Assembly (NCBI GenBank): GCA_023055355.1 | Contig: JALJCS010000001.1 | Span: 73,511,381-73,575,380, forward strand | Length of the DNA: 64,000 nt | Origin: Agelaius tricolor | Taxonomy: Eukaryota > Chordata > Aves > Passeriformes > Icteridae | Direction of reading: 5' to 3' | Shown here: positions 38,901 through 50,996 of the stretch, in pieces | Layout: each line of letters opens with the position of its first letter | Numbering within the stretch: position 1 is the first letter of the stretch | The notes under the pieces: generated by a model | The model's database searches: none | Told to the model about the DNA's origin: nothing | Seen by the model: only the letters and a program-made list of their open reading frames with translations | Position numbers and translations under genes: made by a program

Positions 38901-40884
38901 AAACAGAATTTTCCTTCCTTCTCGCCTCTTCTAAAAACACACCATGATTTCAGGTATTAACGGATTAAGAAATGTAAGTGTTCTTGATTAGGGATTATAG
39001 AGATGACAATGGCAATACCCATGCAGCCTAACAATACATTTTGATCTTGGTATTTTGATAAGAGAAGACTTGTAGGACTGAATTTACAAGCTGCGTATGA
39101 GAGTACTAAAATTTGGATTTAGTTTAAGACTGGAATGATGCAGGGAGAAGGTGTCTCCTCCTAAATATTGGGTTTCCTACCAAGCTGAGAACACAGAAAG
39201 GGACCAAGAAAAGATTGATATGGTCTTCCTTAAAAAATTGATTCATGCTTGTAAGGGGCTTTGAAAGTGAAATGTTGTGATCAGATGAACTGATATTGGT
39301 GTGTGGGAAGGACCTGTCTCTCTGGCTATAAAGCCTTCTGTTCATTTGGCTCGGGAAATTTCATAGGACCCACCTTCTTAGGTCTGTGGGTGTATTAAAC
39401 ACCTTTTTTCATCCATATCTGTTAGCTGAGTTGAGGTAATCACTGCCTCTCCAGTGCACCTCCCCAAGCAAGCGTGTGGCAAGTCAAGGTGAGAGATGCA
39501 CATACAGGCTTTGCCTCTAAATGTTATGATTTTAATAATACCTAGACCTGAATAATTCCTGAGATGCTGTACAAGGAACTCCAATCCATGATATCCATAT
39601 TATTTTTCCTATCATGAAAACTTTATATCAGCCTACAAAACTTGACTTGATTATGTCTGTAGGCCATTATATCCACAACAGCACTGTGTTAGAAAATGAG
39701 AAATGCCCAGTGAAGGTTACATTTTACTCTTGGTAGCATATGACAACAAATAGGTTTTTTCAGGTCAAATAGCACTGCTTAGAAGAAAAATCACTGAGAG
39801 GATTATGTGGGTATTCAACAACTAAATTCTGAGCAAAACTAAAGAGGATGTCTATTGTCAGGAGGGTCACTGATAAAGCTGCAATATAATTAAAATTCTG
39901 GGATTTTTAAATCTTTTTTTTCAAAGGACTTGATTCCACATTTCACAACACGATTTTAATGCCAAGGTACTTGTCTTTAATCCAGTGGAGATCCACTGAT
40001 GTTATGAAGAATTATTTCCAATATTATTAATTTCTTTTATCTCTTCCTTTTTTGTTATCTGGGAAGATTAGGAAACAAAATTATAATTAATTTATAATGA
40101 CGCTGATCCAGTACACAAAGATATGCCTTCAATATAGTTTGTAATATATTTTGAAAATAATCAGTTTATTAACCGTTATTAAGAACTCTAATTTTTATGC
40201 AAAAAAACATTATTTGTGAAATCCTGCCCCCTGACAGCAAAATTGTCATCTGCTTGAGCAGAGGCACAATTTGCTGTCACTATCTCAACTTCAAAATAGT
40301 TATTTTTCATTATTTGAACAGAGGGAAAGTCTTGAGCCATGAAAGACTTTCAATAAACCCTTTACCAATAGGTAATACAAGTTAAGGCCACATTCTCCTG
40401 TTCTAGGAAGATAAGAAATCATGCATGCTTCAAGGACATCTCAAACTGACCTAAAATGTGTTTAGACTCCACTTCAGAGAAATGCTGGGAACAGGAGGAC
40501 CCAGTGTGGTCTTCTCCAGTCTGGAGTGATGCTACAGACCTTGCACCAAGGACAGCAGTGATGAGTGGAACTTTCATTGATCTCTGCATCTTTCAAACCA
40601 GTTTGAGTGCTGCAAATGCCAAATGCAGTGCAGGAGAAGCTGTTTGTGAAACATTTCTAGACAAATGTTTCCATTTTAAGAAGTTCAGTTGTTGGAGGAA
40701 TTTCAGATACATATCCAAGCTCTTAGGTATGTACCCAAAGCACCAAACTCATCTGTCACTCTGGCAAAGCAATGATGGCTTTAAGTATAATCACTTAAAA
40801 TCAAGAATAAACACTCTCAGTGTTAGCAGCAGAATATTGTACTTGCAGGCTTGACAGTGTGCTTAGTATGTTGTGCTTTATAAG

Positions 40885-40945
40885 AAAAGGTAAATATTAT
40901 TACCTCTCATTACACAGGGACCAGAAGAGTTCCAATGATTTGTCC
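40885..40945 (-). mobile_element. Possible MIR/CORE-SINE relic
   Basis: 'aaatattattacctctcatt' followed by 'acacagggaccagaagagtt' and 'ccaatgatttgtcc' resembles antisense MIR 'tattattatccccatttt', 'acagatgaggaaactgaggc' and 'taacttgccc'. One core block only, diverged. Confidence 0.3.
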
Positions 40946-42782
40946 ATAGAAACATAATTTTTTGTTACTAATCACTAACTGATCTGTTAACGAATGAAAC
41001 ATATAAACTGGGTTCATCTGCTTTGAAAAAAGCAGATTACCTCTGTAATTTGACATTTGATTTTCTTCACTTTTGTAAGAATTACCCTATTCTTTTTCAA
41101 CACCAGTATCACAGTTCTACATTTTGTGAATGCAAAATCAGTGTGTTCTGAAGACAACACACTAAAAGACAGGCTCATAAAAATTGAGGACTTTTATTAA
41201 GGTGCTTAACTGCAAGTCTAAATACGCTAAATAATTACCAGTAATCAACAGAGAGATATATGTATGGAAGCAATATTTCTCATCTGAGGTCTACTGTAAA
41301 AAAGGAGGCAGGAATTGATGCAAAAACAAAGCTGAAATGGTTCATGTTGATCTTAGCAGCTTTCTGAATTTATGAGTGAAACAGGACTGGAAGAGGAGTG
41401 TCACTCCAAAAGATCTGGGCTTATTTGGTCTCAGACTAGAGGAAATATTCATCCTGTTTATAATCTGAAATGTTTTAGATCAGTAATTTATGTATGATTT
41501 GCAAAACTTCTATCTTCAATGTCTCAGCCAAATAGTTGAACTTCGAGGGGGGAGAGCAGGGAGGAGAAAGAAGGGTTTTGAATATAACCTTTGTTAATGA
41601 TTCAGTTTATTGCCAATAATTTTGTGTTGATGCTGCCTTTGCCTTATCTAGTTTTCACACATTTCCTTCGTTGATATTCCTGCCTCATTCTCAGCTGTTC
41701 TCTTTTTATTTATTTTTTAAGAAGCTCTCCAAAGTCTGATTTCCTTAATCATGGTTGCTGTATTTACTGAAACCATGGGGGTTAAAAGCCTTGCATTTTT
41801 TCATTTATTTGAATTCTTATTTCACTAATTTTTATGTTGTGCCTTTGCAGATTGCTTCTTTAGAACCTTTTCACATTAAGATTAACATTCAGATTCTTTG
41901 TAGTATTGTCAACTACTCCATGCCTGACACTAATTATCAATGCTGTGGGAATGAATGGCAGTATCATATAAAGAAATTAAGGACAGAGTCCTCCACAGAA
42001 AATAATAGTCTTACATTTAATAAAAAAGAAAAAAAAGATAGAAGGTATGTGGATGAACATCCTTGTCTGGTTAAAATAATATTGTCTCCCTCTTGAAGAC
42101 AGTAGCATCAAATGTGTTTACACTTGCTGAATATATGGTTTGAGATTTCTGTATGCTGTATGCCAAGGATATTGGGATGCTAAGGCAGAGTGATTCCCCC
42201 AGTGATGCCAAAATAAGGTCTTGAAGAAGAGGTCCATGGTGTGAGATTGCAGCATCTTTCCAAATGGGACTCCCAGTTTCTGTTGCTGGGGCACTGTTAA
42301 TGACATTTTTCTAGGGGAAAAATAAAAAGAAAAGATGGGCAAACCAGAAAAATCTACTGCTAATTTTAGACCTGTGGTCCAAGGGGGAGATTTTAAACTG
42401 ATCATTCAGGCCCTAATCACAAATATAAGTTTCATGTTTACTAAGATTAGAGCCACAGCAATACATGCCATGGTTTTATTTTGAAAAGGAATTGATTTTC
42501 ATTTTCTGCCTGATTTGTTTCAAGCCAAACTGTCAGAGCTACAGAACACAGGCTGTCATCTGTGTTCCACTATCCCTTAAAGTCTGTTGGTCATAAATTT
42601 TTTTCTTCTTCATCATTCTAGTTTGAGAGAAGCATCAAGTATTTTAAAGAAAAAAAAGAATTACTTAAAAAGATGCTAACTGCTACAAAGCATGAAACCA
42701 CCACGTAACTTGGGCATGGAAATTCTCCTAAAAATAATTCACAAATTTTAACCCTAATCATCAGCCTGATGATGATAGCCTG

Positions 42783-42796
42783 ATGATAGCTATCAT
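42783..42796. repeat. Perfect 14-bp palindrome in a TGATGATAGCC doublet
   Basis: 'atgatagctatcat' is a perfect palindrome. It overlaps a local near-duplication of 'gcctgatgatgata' and 'gcctgatgatag' (42764-42789). The structure suggests slippage or fold-back rather than a known regulatory site. Confidence 0.65.
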
Positions 42797-45239
42797 AGCC
42801 CAATGTTTTGATCAGGCTAATCAAAATATTTCCCCTGAACAAAAAATAAAAATAGTGACTGCACTTATTAAAGTAGGTTTGTGAGTTGTCAACTATTTTG
42901 ACCATGTGATAATGAACAATAAACCTGGGGAATAAGCCATAACCTGTTAGATGGCCAAATCTTCATGTTAATGAGTAGCTTTAGAAGAATACTTCTTAAT
43001 GATGTATTTAAGCTCTAGAATAAACAGTTTTATTCCTTTTAATCATCATGCAATGCATGGCATTGATTGTCAGTATAAAGATATGTCAGGCCTCAGGCCA
43101 TCCTTGTATATCAGTTGCCATGAATTCTGCTGAAAACATCAGTCATGAAACATTAACTTCCTAAAACAAAAATCAAACTTCACGGGCATCACAGCAGATG
43201 TGTGAACAAAGGAAATCAACAGCTGGATTTGTTAAGGTAAACCCATATGAATACATACAGAGCAGTGACTCATTCTCTTTTTTCTTTTATTTTCTTATCA
43301 CTCACCATCCTATCCTCAAAATTTCATTCTTCTTCTCCATGTTTCTTTTTGGTGTAATCCTTAGCAATTCTACATGCTTCAAACTTTTTCAGGTAAAAGG
43401 AGAAAAACTATTTTTTTGAAGGAAGTTCTATAATTTCTGATTACCATAAAATGAGAGATGCTATAAATGAGTCATACTCAAAGGAGGAGGCAGAGAAACC
43501 CCACCTTTGCTTGAGCCTCCAGAGAGACTGTTGGGTACACACAGTGAATTTCTCATACCTGAAAGGTCCTTCTTTCTCAGATTATCCACTGCAAGTTGCA
43601 GGATTTCCCTTCAGATCCACAGGGAAAGTAAAATCACCACTCTTTGCTAGACTCACTCCCCTGCTTAGACAGAAGAAAAGTTGTCCCTAGTTTTCCAGGT
43701 TTCAGACACTAACACTTGTGTTGGTATGCAGTGTATGTATGTTTGTAGTCTGTCTAAACCTTGGCCTGGATTAAACAGGTAAGGGGCAGATTGATGACTA
43801 TTCTGCTACCATATTGATTTCAGCTGAAGTTTGTTGAGCTTGCTGCACTTCAGTATCTGTCAGGAAGAGTGCCTTTCAGATAAACCTTCAGTTATCTCAT
43901 TCCAGGAGCAGTATGATAATAATACATCTTAGACATTCTTCAGTTTGTGTATGTGTCAGCTTTATACCTAATGGCTTGGATGTTCACCTGAAGTTTACCA
44001 GTATTAAAATTGCTTTGGGAGTATTGTGCTGCCTGAGGGTGTTAAGGGATTCCCAGCACAACTGTTATCAATGCTGGAAGGGAGACTATTCGTGCCAGTT
44101 TTGGTGACAAGCCTCTTATAAAAAAGACAAATATTATATAGAAAAAAAGCAGATGTCATGGATATTTTGACATGTCTAATAAACATCCACTTGAATTCTA
44201 TTCTAGCACTGAACAGAAATTCCTGTTTTGTTCAATGAGCCTGGAAGAAAAGATGGCAGTATGGAAACAAGGGCTTAAGGGAGCAATATTTGAACACCTT
44301 AAGGGGAATACTTGTCTTATTTATTTGCAGGTCAAAATGTGTGCCTTTAGCACAGAATTTGAAAGTATTGATGTCAATTTAGTGTAGATTTCATCTCTCT
44401 GTTTTGTAAGAGGGTCATATTTACAAACAAATAGAGAAACAAAGTAAATTTAAGGTCACCTCTGATGGACAAATAGAACAGATGACAATCAGAAGTAGCT
44501 GGAATGATTTAATGTCCCAAATCTATATAGCTTGTAGTTTTCTATACTTTCATGTTTTCATTCCACTCACTTGAATTTTCTCACATTGCTATGGAGCATG
44601 TTTGAATTGAAAGACTCCAAAGGAAATAAATCTGGAACAATTTCAAAGAGGTAATGATCACAATGTGGTCTGAATTTGGGGTTTTTCTTCTTTCATTTTA
44701 TGTATGCAGTAGGATTACCAAAGTGAAATCAGATATGCAGCAGTTTAGAGAATTATGCATTCAAGAACAGAAGCATCTTCAAATTAGCATCTCTCATTAG
44801 ACTTCTTCACTTGCATCACAAAAACAATAACAGCATCTTCTCACTTCATTTGCTGGCACTACATTTCTGGTTTATAGCCTTTCCAATGGCAGATGTGTGT
44901 CCAGTCAGTGTGTCTCATGTTATTGGACTATTATAGTCACTATGTATTTTAATTCTTTTAAGTGGAATGGGATCAAGAAAGAACACAACTGAGGCAACAA
45001 AGCTTTTGCAGGAACGTACTGTAATGTATTAATGCTTGTCCTAAAGAGACACCTGACCTGTGACATTTAGCCAGTATGTGGAGCAAACACAGGAGGTTTC
45101 AGGGGATGGAGAGGACAGCATAACAAACTTGTAGATGGTAGGTTGCTAAATTTAACTATGCCACAAAAAAGATAAGGACAGTTGACTTTTAAAGAGACTA
45201 TGATGTCTCTGTAAAGGAGGATCAGGACAAAGAACATTT

Positions 45240-46725
45240 AATTTGAACAAAAATAAATGTGGGACCTGATGTGGTGTCCTCACGAGTGCTGAGGAAGTTG
45301 ACCAATGTAATTGTGAGGGCACTCTTGCTAATTTTCAAAAGATCATACAACCAGGAGAGAATCACAGGGACCAGGAGAAAGCAAATATCACTGCTAGCTT
45401 CGTGAATGTCAAGATGGAGGGTCCAGAAAACTACAGGCTGGTCATCATCACACCTGAGAAGCTGGTGAAGCAGTTAATCCTGAAAACAATTTTCAAACTC
45501 ATGAGGGACAAAGTGTTAGGAGCAATCAGACTGGATTTATAAAAGGAAAATTATGTTTGATCCACCTGATAGCTTTCTAAAATGAAATTGCTAGCTCAGT
45601 GGATGAGGGGAGTTCAGTGGTTTTGTTTATTTTGATCTTACTTTGAATACCATCTCCCATTATATTCTCATCTGTGAACTCATGGTTAGTAAATGGACAG
45701 TGAGATGGACTGAAAATTGACTGAACCTTCAGGCCTGAAGTGTTGTGGTCAGCAGTACAGGGTCCCACTGGAGGATGGTCACTCTTGGTATTCTCAGAGC
45801 TTGATAATGTGGCAGAGCTGTGTTAACTTTTCATTAGTATCCTGGATGGAGGCATAGAGTGCACTCCCAGCAAGTTTGCAGATTATGCAAATATGAGGCA
45901 TGGCTGGTAGGGCAGGCGGGTCTGCTGCTGTTCACAGAGACCTCCACAGGCAGGAGAAATACATCAGTACTCCTCATGAGAATGAAAGGAAATGCCAAGT
46001 CCTGCAGCTGGGGAGGAAAGACTCACCACACCCATAACGTCTGGGACTAGACTGGAAATCAGCTGTGCAGAGAAGGACCTGGGGTATCCTGCTGGAACCA
46101 CTAGATGACCATGTGTCAGAAATGTGTCTCAGCCTTAGGGAAGACCAGAATCCTCAAGGGCTGCAGAGAGGAGAGCTCTGCCATCAGACCAAGGAGGGTG
46201 ATCCTTCCCCTCCAATAAGCCCTGGCAAGAGCTATCTGAAGTCACAGGTGCAGTTCTGGGCACCAGAGTACAAAAGAAATAGGAACGCTGGAGTGAGTCT
46301 ACCAGAGGGCCAGGAAGATGATTAAGGCAGTAGAGCATCTGATCTGCAAGGACAGGCTGAAAAATCTGTGGCTATTCAGTCTGGAGAAAAAGAGGCTCAG
46401 AGGGGTTCTCAGCAATGCATAAATCTGATCAGGGGGTGTGAAAAATACAACCAGTCTCAGAGGTGCCCAATTAAATAACCAGAGGCAATGGGCACAAATT
46501 TAAATGTAATGTTAACATAATAAAACACTTTCTTTCTTTGGAGGTCAGACACTGGAACTGGTTGCCCAGAAAGGTTGAATCTCCACCTCTGGTAATCCTC
46601 AAAACCTGATTGGACATTGCCCTAAGTAACCTGCCCCGATTTAACTTGCTGGTAGTCCAAATGCTTTGGACTATTTGATCTGCTGAGGAACCTTCCAACA
46701 TTAGTTGTTCTGGGATTTTGTGATA
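45240..46725 (+). mobile_element. CR1 LINE copy spanning ORF2 reverse transcriptase to 3' end
   Basis: About 1.5 kb tracks avian CR1 in order. First comes 'ctcacgagtgctgagga', then 'aactacaggctggtcatca', 'ggatttataaaaggaaaatt', 'gtggatgaggggagttcagt', 'gtccctactgg'-region equivalents, 'gagtgcactcccagcaagtt', 'agagaaggacctggggtatc', 'gtgatccttcccctccaata' and 'caggtgcagttctgggcacc', and finally 'gttgcccagaaaggttgaat' and the terminal 'ttctgggattttgtgat'. This corresponds to the reverse-transcriptase and C-terminal parts of ORF2 and the 3' UTR. It is a dead copy: stop codons and frameshifts are frequent. The catalytic Phe-Ala-Asp-Asp motif reads Phe-Ala-Asp-Tyr at about 45877-45888. Some internal bases are missing compared with the consensus. 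Encoded ORF fragments of 60 to 90 codons are debris. Confidence 0.92.
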
Positions 46726-48735
46726 CAATATCTTTATACATGGCATTTTTTATACAGCTTTTTTACAGTTCAACTGCAGGTGATACTGGATTCATTAACT
46801 AAATGGAAGATCAAATAATTATCTACTCAAAGGCTCAAGAAGTTCCCACAGAATAAAAATATTCTAAATGATATTTCAAATTCAGAAACTCTAAATAGCT
46901 GGTGTTCTTTCTTTGAAATTGTGATTTTAATTGTCTTAGATGCTTATGAAAAATTGTCTTTGTTGATCTAAATCTGATGATTATGTTATAGTGAATAGTA
47001 CTTCTGAATATATTTATGCATCAGTTTTTTGTATCATGTACACAACTGAGGAAAATTGCTATTTGCCTCTATGAGAATTTAGTTACTTTATCAAAAATAT
47101 TGTTGCTCTTCTGTTTGTTTGCATGGTTTTCCTTTTTACTTCTAAATTTAACCTTGTTTACAGATACTATTCTGTAAAGTGGTCTCTAATCACTGCAGAA
47201 TTAAGTAGTCACTAAGCATCTCTTGAAATTCTAAAAATAACAGAAAAGCCACAGGAATGAGAAAAGTGATAAACTTGATTGCACAGTTGAAGCTGTGGGA
47301 GAAAAATATGGATATTTGATATGGAACTTGCCTTTTTCTCCTCTTCTATTCACATTGTATTAATCATTAATATTTTTGTGAAGTTTCTATACAAACAGAA
47401 TACGGAGTCCTCAGGAACTTTGACTTCACAAGAGTCTTTGAAGGACCAAGCTGACTCAGTTAAACTGCCCCTATATATTAATGCTGTTTCAGTTCTATTT
47501 ACAACTCTTTAAAGAGAACCATTGAAAAGTTTCTCACTTCAAAACGTAGCTACAGTTTTTATACTGAAGAGATCCAAACAACAGCAGATTTTGTGGTGTT
47601 TAGAATTATCTAGGCAGTATAAAGCAAACTAAAATAGTAGCAACATTTGGACTGTGATTGAAACCTTTGTCCTTCATTTTAAGGAAAAAAATTACAAAAT
47701 ACTCATATTAATGACAGTCTTGTGGGCGATATCATAGATATCGCCCACGTCTCAGATTCATCACTCTTCAAAGCTTATGAAGGCTGTCAGCTGGAGAGTC
47801 AAATCTCAGGCCCAGTTCTCTTCATCTAGTGGAAGAGACACAAGTTTTCTGACATGCCCAGGGTTAGCCAGAATATTTATATAGTGTTGTGGGTTTTTTT
47901 TCCTTTTCTGTGCTCTCTGTAGCAAATTCAGTTTTTTTCCCTGTTCTCTCTAAGTCAGGTGCTGCTGGTTTGTGCAGTTTTGCAGGCTGTCCTGCACTGT
48001 CCATGGCAAATTTCTGCTGTACTGCTGTGATGGATCTATCTGCCTTCAATTTGTCTTAGCACAAATGTGCACTCTTTACTGTCTAGTGTCTCCCATGGCA
48101 TAATAGAAGCTTGAATTCTTCAACAATAGGCAGGTGGAAAATGGGAATGAGTTTAGACTAAACTCTCATCTTCTATTTTGAAGGACAAATATTCAGTATT
48201 AGTATTCTGAGCAGCTCATTTTCCTTTCCATGCTAAATGATTAAAAAGTGAAAAAAGGGGAAGATTATCTCCTCAGCATCAATGCTGAAGCATTTTTCCA
48301 TTACTGTTATTAGTTTAGTAATGTTTTCATCACAGCTGATCCCAAGGTTTCAACTTAAAGATCTTTAGCATGCTACACAAATAACTTAAGGGATTAACCA
48401 AGAATTTGTAATTGATTCTCTCTTTTTGGGAATACAATGCAGAAGAAAACTCCTAACTAAATAGCAAAATTTTAGCATGCAAAGGTTTACAGAAAGCCCT
48501 GTATCCATACTTTGTGGGAATATTTAGATTTTTAATGATTTTGGTATGGGGAATAATTTTTCTTTTACTCTCCTTGTACAGTGCTTAACAAAATATGGAG
48601 AGGCTAGTACACGAATAATAAATAACAACAAAAAAGTGACAATTGGAAGGCTAATGTGTTATCAGTGACTGAATCTTTGTTTCTTTTAATACTTTAAATT
48701 AAGTCTGATTTGGGTACTTGCAGGAAGGAGGACTT
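46726..48735. other. Unique noncoding DNA with a strong hairpin
   Basis: No gene is recognised. The notable item is the perfect 12-bp hairpin at 47722-47748, listed separately. Open frames are 60 to 65 codons and unremarkable. Confidence 0.55.
47722..47748. repeat. Perfect 12-bp inverted repeat, 3-nt loop
   Basis: 'gtgggcgatatc' (47722-47733) and 'gatatcgcccac' (47737-47748) are exact reverse complements separated by 'ata'. The arms hold two CpG sites in an AT-rich, CpG-poor setting, which makes a chance origin less likely. It lacks the length of a microRNA precursor. Confidence 0.9.
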
Positions 48736-49024
48736 TGTTGTTGGGTTTGTTTGGTTTGATGGGATTTTTTTCTTGGGTTTTTTTTTTTTCTGTTTGCTCA
48801 TAATTGTGGGATTTTCTTTGACTTTTAAAAATTTTTTTTTAGTTTGTTTTTTAGGTTGTTTTATGTGTGTAGGGGATTGGGTTTTTTTGTTTGTTGGTTA
48901 GGTTTTCTTTTTTGGGAATTTTTGGTGGGGTTTTTTGTGTTTTTTTGTTGTTCTTTTTGTGGTTTTTTTTTTCCTTTGTTTTGTTTTGTTTTGGAGTTTT
49001 TTTGGCTTTTTTTTTTTTTTTTTT
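48736..49024 (+). repeat. G/T-skewed low-complexity tract
   Basis: About 290 bases are dominated by T and G on the plus strand, with 'gggttt', 'ggtttgttt' and long T runs and almost no A or C at its core. Three plus-strand frames read through it as Phe/Leu/Gly/Val/Trp-rich peptides of about 60 codons, which are artefacts. Confidence 0.88.
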
Positions 49025-50039
49025 AATCTGGGATAATTATCTACTTTCTCACCTGGAAAAGAATAGGAAAAGATAGCAATATGAAGAAATCACCTGAATT
49101 TTGTATTTAAGGAAGAAAATTATTCTTGCAAGATGGAATTGCAGGTTGTACACTTTTGTGTGTTGAAACAATAGTCTGGTTTTTTCCCAGATAATCTAAG
49201 AAAAGATATCATATACTTTACATCTAAAGATGTAAGGATCTTACTAATGATGCAACTTTAAGTTGCATAGGAAGGAAATTATACTAACTTAACAGAAAGA
49301 GTTGTGGAGTATTAGATCAATGACAGGAAAACAGAGAATTAAATCCTTGGTTAACATGTTGACAGTGAGGCAATTAATCAAACAAGATAGGCAAAGATAT
49401 GTGACAGTGCCCTTTTCAAACAAGATTGTAAATGCAAATACCATGGATAATGGTGACAAAAGGTAATTAAGGGTAGCTTTCTGTACACTGCTAGTAAATT
49501 TTGGTCTAAGTGGTTTATGTCTCCCTCCTCAGTTTTATTATTAAAAATTCTTGTTTTTTAAAAATAAAAATGAAATCTAAATATTTATATACTAGAAAAG
49601 GGAGGACAGCTCTTAAAATAAAGCTTTATTTTACAAAACTATTCAGAACTGGACTCATTATCTGGCCCCGAGGCCACATGAATAATCCTACAACCTCTTT
49701 CCCTCCAAAACACAGTGACTGCATCCAAACTGCCTACTGAGACAGGTCTCTGGTTGTGTTTACATCTGAGCTACAGCCAGGCACTCTTAGAGAAGTAGTT
49801 TTGGCTGAAAAAAACTGTAACTAGCTGAAAAATTTAACAATACACATAATCAGGCTCCTCCATGCAAGGCTGAAACCCAGCATTTTTAGTTTTCAAACTC
49901 CTGTAAACTGAAGAGCTCAGTCTGACTAAGAAGGAGTTAACTTCATTTATGGCATCCTGTATGGTTCTGTCTTGAGTGCATGACTAAAACAATGTCAATA
50001 GCACACTTTGTTTTGGCCATTCTGCAATAGTGCTTGTGC
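49025..50039. other. Unique noncoding DNA
   Basis: Nothing recognisable. A 76-codon plus frame at 49510-49740 has no known domain. Confidence 0.55.
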
Positions 50040-50440
50040 AGAGCAATGGGTTTTATCTTTTCCCTAGAGAATAGGCTGTGAGGGAACACAGATGGGACAG
50101 CTGACCCAAACTGACCCACCATGATATTCTATATCATATAATATGTTCATCAATAGAAGCTGAAGAAAGGATTAAAAAAAAGGGACTTTTGGGGTTGCTG
50201 TGCTTGTCCTCCCTGCGAACCATTCTGGGTGTTGAGGCCCTGCTTTCCAGCAAGTGGCAGGCACCTACTTGGAGGTGGGAAGAAGTCACTGAACTACTTA
50301 TCTTGCTTTGTTTATAGGCTCATCTGTGTTTCACTTATTAAACAGACTATCTTCACCCAGCAGTTTCCTGACATTTGCTCTTCCCATACTGTTCCCTATG
50401 GAGATTTGTGACGAGTAAGTGGGGGTCTAAGTGAAGGCTT
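50040..50440 (+). mobile_element. Diverged LTR fragment of an avian ERV
   Basis: 'gggacagctgacccaaactg' then 'acccaccatgatattctata' corresponds to the conserved LTR block 'acagctgacccaaactgacc' plus the 'ggatattccat' segment. Downstream, 'gaggccctgctttccagcaa' and 'gtggcaggcacctacttgga' match the LTR block for 'gagccctgctttcc..gaagtggctgaacacctg'. The terminal parts are too diverged to define. It has the same orientation as the LTRs at 55.5 and 58.2 kb. No internal viral sequence is seen. Confidence 0.65.
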
Positions 50441-50948
50441 TACTGATGAGTGTCAATCCACCACTAATATTCTCAAGAATAGGCCTAGTCTGCTTTCCTG
50501 ATGCCTTTCCCTCAGATGCACTCTCCCTTCAGACAGCAAAATTGTCATGCCTTTTTCTTATTTCTAGAAAACAGAGAGAAATTTAAAGCAAGCTATATGA
50601 CTCGGAGAACCCAGTCACAGGACTTGGTCATTCAGTTACTAAGGGAATTCCAATGATATGATTGTCACCATGGTGATTGGATGAGAAGGGAATATTATGG
50701 AAGGGAGATATCCAGCAAAGGAATGAAGCATCTGGAGAGATGATATAGATGGAGATCCCTCTTCCTTTCTGTCTCTGCAGGTTGCTGTAATCCCAGTTTT
50801 GGTCTATTTATTGCTTGAATATAGCTCCCAAAGCCAAATGTCAGAATATGACCAGATTCAAACAGTCCAAATCCACAGAATAATTCAAATATGTGAATAA
50901 AATTAATGTAATTACAAATAAAAACCATGAAAGAAACTGTATCATCTC

Positions 50949-50996
<48 letters not shown>

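Larger units (their letters stand above)
34050..45239. other. Mostly unique noncoding DNA, about 11 kb
   Basis: I see no defensible gene. Two isolated plus-strand frames stand out in length: 143 codons at 38166-38597 and 132 codons at 40456-40854. Neither has a recognisable domain. A possible exon at 35695-35919, a palindrome at 42783-42796 and a MIR-like stretch at 40885-40945 are listed separately. Confidence 0.5.

Noticed and set aside
40456..40854. 132-codon plus-strand frame
   Set aside because: No domain, signal peptide or homologue is recognised, and no splice or promoter support is visible. Treated as chance.
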